A DNA stretch of 29,149 nt from Prolixibacteraceae bacterium UBA1413 (lineage in GTDB: Bacteria; Bacteroidota; Bacteroidia; Bacteroidales; Prolixibacteraceae): contig DBPT01000021.1 in assembly GCA_002304925.1 (NCBI GenBank), positions 71,621 to 100,769 on the forward strand. The letters run 5' to 3'. Below the pieces are notes generated by a model, which was not told where the DNA came from, did not search any database, and worked only from the letters and a program-made list of their open reading frames with translations. The position numbers were made by a program, and so were the translations under genes. Each line of letters begins with the position of its first letter. Position 1 is the stretch's first letter. Positions 24,071 to 29,149 of this stretch are shown piece by piece.

Positions 24071-25265
24071 CGCTTTCTCTCCATTTTGGATTCAACAATC
24101 CGTTTTGTTCGGCCAGGAGGATGGTGCGCAGGGCCCGTTTAACCACTGGGGCGTCGATCATTTTGGAACCCAGGGCGATCACCCCGATGCCTGCCTTTTC
24201 CGCGGCTTCAAAAGCCATCACGATTTTTTTTGCTTTGGCGATCTCCTTCTCCCCGGGATTGAAGCATTCGTGGATGACGGCAATCTGGGCGGGATGGATG
24301 CACCCCATTCCCTCGAAGCCCATGGCTTTGGAGCGGGTAGCTACTGCGCGGAGTTCGTCCAGGTTCTCAAAGCCGGAAAATACCGAGTCGATGGGCTGAA
24401 TACCGGCGGCGCGTGCCGCGTTGACGAGGGCGCTCCGGGCATAGAACGACTCCAGGCCTTCGGAACTCCGTTCAGCGCCGATATCAGCGGTGTAGTCTTC
24501 CAGTCCGATGGCCAGGGCTACTACGTTTTCGGAAGCTGAGGCAATTTCAAAGGCCCTGAGTACTCCCAGGGCACTTTCAATGATGGGCATGAGCCAGATC
24601 TTACGGCTTGGATCGGGATTTAGCTCAGCGATCCGGTCATCCACGGCTTTCACTTCAGAGGCTGATTCGCATTTGGGAATCAGGATAAGGTTGAGGGGTT
24701 GCGGCACCACGAAGCGAAGGTCTTCCAGTCCATCCGGCAACTGGTTGATACGGACCATCAGTTCGGCACCGTGAAAGTCGTTATTTCTCAGGGCGTTTCG
24801 GACCAGGTAGCGGGCGTCTTCCTTCCTGGAGGGGGCTACAGAATCTTCCAGGTCGAGGATGATGCCGTCGGCACCGTACAGTCCGGCGTTGATCATTAGC
24901 TTGGGCTGGTCGCCGGGGAGGTAGAGGCGTGAGCGGCGCTGGCGATCGCGGGCCGTTTCCCGGCGGTTCTGGGGCAGTTCGGGAGGGAGAAACTCTTTTG
25001 GTGCCGGGAATACCTGTTTTAAAGCGGCTTCCAAACGGGCAGCCATAGCCCAGGGAAGGGCGCCCGCATCCTCCACCTCTACCCTGGCATGCTCCAGCCC
25101 GAAGGAAAGAAGCACCTCCCTGACCAGGTTCTCTATGTGGCGGCCGAAGAGAACACGCGTCTTACTTTTTATTTCTGTGACGATTCCGCCTGCGGCCATC
25201 GGCGTAATGGCCACATAACAGTCGGATCGCACCGAAGGCCCCCGGTTGCCTGAAGTTCCTTCCAT
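24060..25265 (-). CDS. CitD-CitE fusion: citrate lyase acyl carrier and beta subunit
   Basis: The 401-residue protein fuses a CitD-like acyl-carrier domain (about 1-88; VEVEDAGALPWAMAARLEAAL near 62-82) to a CitE domain (about 112-395). CitE hallmarks are SRLYLPGDQPKLM, GIILDLEDSV, VRIN, PIIESALG, GLEDYTADIG and GCIHPAQIA. CitE cleaves the (homo)citryl-ACP thioester to a 2-oxoacid and acetyl-ACP. In CitD the phosphoribosyl-dephospho-CoA group sits on the first Ser of an LESSD-type motif. Here the region reads GPSVRSD, so Ser11 or Ser14 are the candidates and the canonical position is Arg. The ATG at 25265 is preferred to a GTG at 25271. It overlaps citF by 11 bp. Confidence 0.87.
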   Translation of the reverse strand: MEGTSGNRGPSVRSDCYVAITPMAAGGIVTEIKSKTRVLFGRHIENLVREVLLSFGLEHARVEVEDAGALPWAMAARLEAALKQVFPAPKEFLPPELPQNRRETARDRQRRSRLYLPGDQPKLMINAGLYGADGIILDLEDSVAPSRKEDARYLVRNALRNNDFHGAELMVRINQLPDGLEDLRFVVPQPLNLILIPKCESASEVKAVDDRIAELNPDPSRKIWLMPIIESALGVLRAFEIASASENVVALAIGLEDYTADIGAERSSEGLESFYARSALVNAARAAGIQPIDSVFSGFENLDELRAVATRSKAMGFEGMGCIHPAQIAVIHECFNPGEKEIAKAKKIVMAFEAAEKAGIGVIALGSKMIDAPVVKRALRTILLAEQNGLLNPKWRESDEG

Positions 25266-25420
25266 GTTCACGGTTTTATTGGTTTGACGTGTTAAAATTA
25301 CACCATAACCAATTGATAAAATATGAGTTTAAGCAGGAATGAAAATGTCCCAGAACAGAAGGGGATCTCCTTCCCGGATGGAGAAACAACAGGTCGGGCA
25401 GAGAAAAGTGGAAATGCTGC

Positions 25421-26035
25421 CTACCGGTAAAAGTTCATTTTATCTAAATACTCCCATACTTTTTCCGGGAAGAAACAGCGCATGTTGCGACCTTCGCGGA
25501 TGGCATTCCGCAGGAAAGTGGAGGAGATTTCTATCAGGGGGGCATCCAGAGTCCGGATACAGGGGTGGGTGAAAGAGGCAGGAACGGCTCCCGGCCGAGG
25601 ATAGACCAGTACCGGAAAATTGTCGAGGATGGACTGATACTCTTTCCACCGGGTGAAACTCTCCAGGATGTCCGAACCCACGATCAGTGAAAAGTTGTGG
25701 TTGGGATATTTCCCTGTCAGTTGTTTCAACGTGTCGATGGTGTAGGAGGGTTTGGGCATCCGGAATTCGATGTCGGTGACACGGAACCGGGGGTCGTCGC
25801 CAATGGCCTTTAGCACCATTTCATACCTGTCGATGTCATTGAGGAGATCTTCCCGTTTCTTAAAAGGGTTTTGCGGTGAAACCACAAACCAAACCTGCTT
25901 GAGTCCGGCAAATTCAGTGATGTAATTGGCGATGGCCATATGTCCGATGTGAACCGGATTAAACGATCCAAAGAAGAGGCCCACCTTTAGGCTGATTTTA
26001 TCGGGTGGCAGAAATATGTTGATAAAGTCGGTCAT
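25421..26035 (-). CDS. nadD: Nicotinate-nucleotide adenylyltransferase
   Basis: The 204-residue protein has the nucleotidyltransferase motif GSFNPVHIGHM (about residues 23-33) and the C-terminal ISSTFLRNAI motif near 172-181. It adenylates nicotinate mononucleotide in NAD synthesis. The start at 26035 gives about 15 residues before the usual KVGLFFGSF beginning; no closer ATG is available. It follows gmk and yicC in the same direction, an order I associate with Bacteroidota. Confidence 0.95.
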   Translation of the reverse strand: MTDFINIFLPPDKISLKVGLFFGSFNPVHIGHMAIANYITEFAGLKQVWFVVSPQNPFKKREDLLNDIDRYEMVLKAIGDDPRFRVTDIEFRMPKPSYTIDTLKQLTGKYPNHNFSLIVGSDILESFTRWKEYQSILDNFPVLVYPRPGAVPASFTHPCIRTLDAPLIEISSTFLRNAIREGRNMRCFFPEKVWEYLDKMNFYR

Positions 26036-26036
26036 G

Positions 26037-26068
26037 GGATTTCGGATTTGAGATTTCGGGATTAATCA
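26037..26068 (-). repeat. 8-bp-period AAATCCGA-like repeat upstream of nadD
   Basis: In the sense of nadD this short run of AAATCCGA-like octamers ends at the ATG. It resembles the run before the flotillin gene (870-898) in sequence, period and orientation. Confidence 0.55.
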
Positions 26069-26106
26069 CAGGATTCAGCTTCCACATTTACGATTCGATC
26101 GAAGGG

Positions 26107-26685
26107 TTAGTTAGTCAGAAATTCCTGAACCAGTTTTTCCGCATCCAGGAATGCGGTGGCAAGGTCGTCGTTGATGACGATTTTATCGAATTGGGGCGCG
26201 AAGCTGAGTTCATAATCGGCTTTGGCAATGCGGGTGGCAATTTTCTCCTCCGAATCGGTCGATCTGCTGCGGAGTCGTTGGTGGAGGACTTCCACGGAGG
26301 GTGGCATGATGAACAGGGCCAAGGCTTTCTCCCCGAAGATCTTTTTCAGATTGAGGCCTCCGATCACATCGACGTCAAAGATAACGGCATGGCCTGCTCC
26401 CCAGATCCTATCAATCTCATGCTGAAGGGTGCCATAAAAAATGCCGGGATAGACTTCTTCCCATTCCACAAAGGCTTTTTCTTCAATTTTTTTGCGGAAT
26501 TCGGCTTCTTCGAGGAAAAAGTAGTCGCGTCCGTGTACTTCTCCCATTCTGGGGGGCCTGCTGGTGACCGACACTGAAAATTCAAGTCCCAGCGGGCGGG
26601 AAAGCAAATGGCGAACAATGGTGGTTTTCCCTGCTCCGCTGGGAGCCGACACAATGATCACTTTGTTCCCTTTTTTTGTCCTCAT
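26107..26685 (-). CDS. gmk: Guanylate kinase
   Basis: The 192-residue protein has the P-loop SAPSGAGKTT (about residues 13-22), the GMP-binding segment SVTSRPPRMGEVHGRDYFF (about 39-57) and a FVEWEEV motif. It phosphorylates GMP to GDP with ATP in the cytoplasm. Length and motifs are typical and intact. It lies between yicC and nadD on the same strand. Confidence 0.97.
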   Translation of the reverse strand: MRTKKGNKVIIVSAPSGAGKTTIVRHLLSRPLGLEFSVSVTSRPPRMGEVHGRDYFFLEEAEFRKKIEEKAFVEWEEVYPGIFYGTLQHEIDRIWGAGHAVIFDVDVIGGLNLKKIFGEKALALFIMPPSVEVLHQRLRSRSTDSEEKIATRIAKADYELSFAPQFDKIVINDDLATAFLDAEKLVQEFLTN

Positions 26686-26721
26686 TGTTTGTTAATTGAT
26701 ATAATGTTAAGAGCGATATAA

Positions 26722-26790
26722 CTTCGTCTCTTCGTCTCTCAGTCTCCCCTTCTCTCAGTCCCTTCGTCTTCCCCTCTCCCAATCCCCTGA
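26722..26790 (-). repeat. 8-bp-period purine-rich repeat directly after the yicC stop
   Basis: About eight octamers of the GTCTCTNN/GTCTTCCC type (plus strand) begin at the base after the yicC stop codon. In the sense of yicC the run is purine-rich and resembles the runs at 2312-2359 and 19731-19790. Confidence 0.7.
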
Positions 26791-27666
26791 TTAAAGTATA
26801 TTCAGCACCTGTTCCTTGATCCTTTCCAGGGCGTCTTTCATTTGGACCACGATCCGCTGAATGTTACTTTCGTTGGCTTTGCTTCCGATGGTGTTAATTT
26901 CGCGCCCGATCTCCTGGGCGATAAAGGAGAGTTTTTTCCCGTTGGATTCGGCCTCTTCGAGAGTTTCCAAAAAAAAGACGCAGTGGTTGGCCAAACGCAC
27001 TTTTTCCTCGTTGAAGTCGAGTCTCTCCAAATAAAATATCAGTTCCTGTTCAAAGCGGTTCGCATCGATATTGCCATTGAGTTGCAGGCTTTCGAGGTTT
27101 GCTGTCAGACGGTTTCTGACATTTTCAATTCTCGGTTGCTCGTAAGGGGCAATTTCGTCGAGGAGTCGCGTTATTGTCCCGAGGTTTTCCCGGAGATCTT
27201 TTTCCAGGGCTTTCCCTTCCCTGATCCTGAAAAGATCGGTTTCCTGAAAGGCGAGGAAGATGTGTTTGCGCAGTATTTCCCATTCTTCCTCTTCGAGCGT
27301 TTCATAGGTGACCTTTACGGTATCGGGCAAGCGCATGACAATCTGGAGAAGCCGCTCGTTGACAGGGATTGACAGCCCCTGGCTGATACGGCTTAATTCC
27401 GAAAAATAGCTTTTCACTACCCCCTCATTGATGACCGCATTGCCGTTTTCTCCCAGATTTTCGATAAAGATCCCGAAGTCGATTTTCCCGCGCACCAGTC
27501 GGTCGGAGATTTCCTTGCGGATCTCCATTTCCTTTTCCCTGTAAAGGGAGGGTATTCTTGTCGATATATCGGCCTGTTTGCTGTTCAGGGATTTGATCTC
27601 TACAGTTACCTTTTTGTGGTTGATTTCGAAACCGGATTTTCCGAATCCGGTCATGGATTTTATCAT
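26791..27666 (-). CDS. YicC-family protein
   Basis: The 291-residue protein starts with the YicC signature MIKSMTGFGKS. It carries VEIKSLNSKQADISTRIP (about 22-39) and the C-terminal DUF1732 part (FIAQEIGREINTIGSKANE, near 250-268). YicC proteins are implicated in RNA turnover as endoribonucleases; length and both domains are intact. The gene stands before gmk and nadD on the same strand and probably shares their transcript. An 8-bp-period repeat begins right at its stop codon. Confidence 0.93.
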   Translation of the reverse strand: MIKSMTGFGKSGFEINHKKVTVEIKSLNSKQADISTRIPSLYREKEMEIRKEISDRLVRGKIDFGIFIENLGENGNAVINEGVVKSYFSELSRISQGLSIPVNERLLQIVMRLPDTVKVTYETLEEEEWEILRKHIFLAFQETDLFRIREGKALEKDLRENLGTITRLLDEIAPYEQPRIENVRNRLTANLESLQLNGNIDANRFEQELIFYLERLDFNEEKVRLANHCVFFLETLEEAESNGKKLSFIAQEIGREINTIGSKANESNIQRIVVQMKDALERIKEQVLNIL

Positions 27667-27758
27667 GATTAAATATTTCCGGTAAAATTAACAAATCTTC
27701 AGAATAGGGAAAATGAAAGGTTTTTCCTGGGAGGGCTGTCAGGAGTCAGCCAGGGAGG

Positions 27759-29114
27759 TCAGATTATCCTGCTTTCCGCAAGGATGGCATCCATGAAGCT
27801 CCGGATATGCATGCTAAAGGATTGCATCCGGGCGGCAATGGCATTGGTAACTGCAAGGACCGCCTGTTCCCCTTTTTCTTCAGAGATGAATGCAATGATC
27901 CGGTTCGTTTCCGCAAGGTCGTTGGCTTCAACGGAAGGATCAGAGACAAGCAGTGCCGGGACTTGTTTTTTCAGAATTCTGTCGATGGTTTTCCCCGATT
28001 CTGCCGATTCTTTGGTAGCTACATTCATGAGGAAATCGTGTGAAAAAGGAACTGCAGGAGCGGGATTAGCCAGGGCTTTCAGGAACGGATGACCGGAATC
28101 ATTTTCGCGGTGGGCTTTTTTGAGCGCCTGAAGCTGGAATTCCTCGTAAACGGTATGGCGGTTGGAAACCAGTTGAACGGCATTGTCTTTGGCCTTGGGG
28201 AATCCGAGCATCGCCTTTGCGTTGATCCACATCATGCGGGTGGTGCTGACGCCAGGAAGCGGTCTCATGTGGTATGGCATGGAGATATCACCCATATAAT
28301 GCATTCCCCAGCCCATAAACCGCCAGCCCCAGTATGGCTGGCTGCTGCGGAAGGCAAATTCCGAAAGTGCTTTGTAAAGGAATAACCGGTAATTGAGGTA
28401 GGTCTGCTTCAGGAAAGGGCCGAATTTATAAAGGATTTTGGCTTCATGGTAGAATGCCATGTGAAAAGGTGCCTGGCTTCCATATTCCAGTTTGGGATTG
28501 CCAAAAGGCTGGTTCCCGAAATTGTACGTCAATCCGTAAACAGTGCCGTTATCGGCAAAGAGTCCCAGGTCAAAACCGTAGTCCGGCTCGTCATTGGCGG
28601 TACACAACACCTCAAAGGGGGCCAGCAGTTCACCTTCTTCCACCCGGGTGTATGTTGTCTGCAGCATGAAGGAAATGTTGTTCAGGGTGCAAATTTCCCT
28701 GGGATCGGCTACCGGTCTCCCGAAAAGGGAGTCGTTGGGCAGAAGATGCAGGTACAGGGGGATTTTTACATGGGGATTGAGCCTGATGGCCGTATAAAAG
28801 CGGTATAAAACATCATCGGGATTTCCAGAGGCTTTGAAGGCGAGTTCCGGAGGGCAGGGAATATAGTCGGGAAGGTTGGCCACCGACCAGGCTTCCTGTT
28901 CAGCAAGGAATTCTTCAAGTTCCTCTTCGTTTTCAAGGAGGAAATTCTTCAGGCTTTTGGCCTGCACCGAGTCGGCTTTCTGCCACACAGGGTGGTTTTT
29001 CAGGGCGTGACGGACCAGCAGGGGGTGTTCCGACCATCCGGCGACTTTCAGGGCGTTGAATGGTGCACCCAGGATCAGGATGGTAAAGGTTGCCGCAAGG
29101 AATATTCTTTTCAT
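27759..29114 (-). CDS. Secreted phospholipase C / P1-nuclease-like protein
   Basis: The 451-residue protein has a signal peptide (about residues 1-26). Soon after comes GWSEHP, a tryptophan at the position where P1-nuclease-type enzymes use the mature N-terminal Trp as a zinc ligand. Further motifs are GWGMHYMGDISMPYH (about 268-282) and NRHTVYEE (about 313-320). These HxxxD and HxxxE patterns are those of the three-zinc phospholipase C/S1-P1 nuclease fold. It probably hydrolyses phosphodiesters outside the cytoplasm; whether phospholipid or nucleic acid cannot be told. It lies upstream of yicC on the same strand, with a 92-bp gap, and seems to be a separate unit. Confidence 0.72.
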   Translation of the reverse strand: MKRIFLAATFTILILGAPFNALKVAGWSEHPLLVRHALKNHPVWQKADSVQAKSLKNFLLENEEELEEFLAEQEAWSVANLPDYIPCPPELAFKASGNPDDVLYRFYTAIRLNPHVKIPLYLHLLPNDSLFGRPVADPREICTLNNISFMLQTTYTRVEEGELLAPFEVLCTANDEPDYGFDLGLFADNGTVYGLTYNFGNQPFGNPKLEYGSQAPFHMAFYHEAKILYKFGPFLKQTYLNYRLFLYKALSEFAFRSSQPYWGWRFMGWGMHYMGDISMPYHMRPLPGVSTTRMMWINAKAMLGFPKAKDNAVQLVSNRHTVYEEFQLQALKKAHRENDSGHPFLKALANPAPAVPFSHDFLMNVATKESAESGKTIDRILKKQVPALLVSDPSVEANDLAETNRIIAFISEEKGEQAVLAVTNAIAARMQSFSMHIRSFMDAILAESRII

Positions 29115-29149
29115 ACGTAATTATTTTAATGTTATATATCAATCATTCA

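Noticed and set aside
11010..25265. Reading dehydratases, dehydrogenase and lyase as ordinary TCA or citrate-fermentation genes
   Set aside because: Kept only as the alternative. Two dehydratases of LeuCD rather than AcnA/B type, no citrate transporter or CitCXG genes, and tight placement with saccharopine genes fit a C7 pathway better, but sequence alone does not exclude it.

Overview
The window looks like a chromosome segment from a member of the Bacteroidota, probably of the Bacteroidales/Marinilabiliales type. The evidence is a TonB-dependent receptor with an N-terminal carboxypeptidase-like domain paired with a DUF4249 lipoprotein, two matches to the Bacteroidota -7 promoter box (TAnnTTTG), a YicC-gmk-nadD gene order, and single KilA-N, ORF6N and DUF1016 genes scattered between housekeeping genes. 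No rRNA, tRNA, transposase, CRISPR array or replication origin was recognised.

Layout. 265-2335 (+): an NfeD-like membrane protein and a flotillin. 2449-5498 (-): a zincin-type lipoprotein and a hemolysin III/PAQR membrane protein. 5673-25265: a metabolic cluster of about 20 kb, almost all on the minus strand. In transcription order it holds a CitD-CitE fusion, CitF, an isocitrate/homoisocitrate-type dehydrogenase, an HD-domain protein, two LeuC-LeuD-like fused dehydratases, an ALDH7-type aldehyde dehydrogenase, lysine-ketoglutarate reductase and saccharopine dehydrogenase. Several short genes sit in its gaps: a KilA-N gene, an ORF6N pseudogene, a DUF1016 fragment and a small outer-membrane barrel gene. 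A three-gene outer-membrane operon (15697-19445) runs on the opposite strand. 25421-29114 (-): nadD, gmk, yicC and a secreted phospholipase C/P1-nuclease-like protein.

How the cluster may work. LKR, SDH and ALDH7 are the three steps that turn lysine into alpha-aminoadipate. The remaining enzymes match the alpha-aminoadipate biosynthetic route run backwards, with a lyase in place of homocitrate synthase: 2-oxoadipate + CO2 -> homoisocitrate -> homoaconitate -> homocitrate -> 2-oxoglutarate + acetate. With one transamination (no aminotransferase is in the window), the sum is lysine + 2-oxoglutarate + CO2 -> 2 glutamate + acetate. This is balanced for carbon and nitrogen, and for reducing equivalents at the NAD(P)H level. 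I propose this as a lysine catabolic pathway that avoids 2-oxoadipate dehydrogenase and glutaryl-CoA. The families are recognised from sequence; the substrates of the dehydrogenase, dehydratases and lyase are inferred from context.

Other structure: three purine-rich 8-bp-period repeats lie at the 3' ends of genes in the same orientation relative to the gene. A second 8-bp-period family lies just upstream of two start codons. There are three 28-bp tandem repeats next to the aldehyde dehydrogenase start and several inverted repeats near starts of cluster genes.
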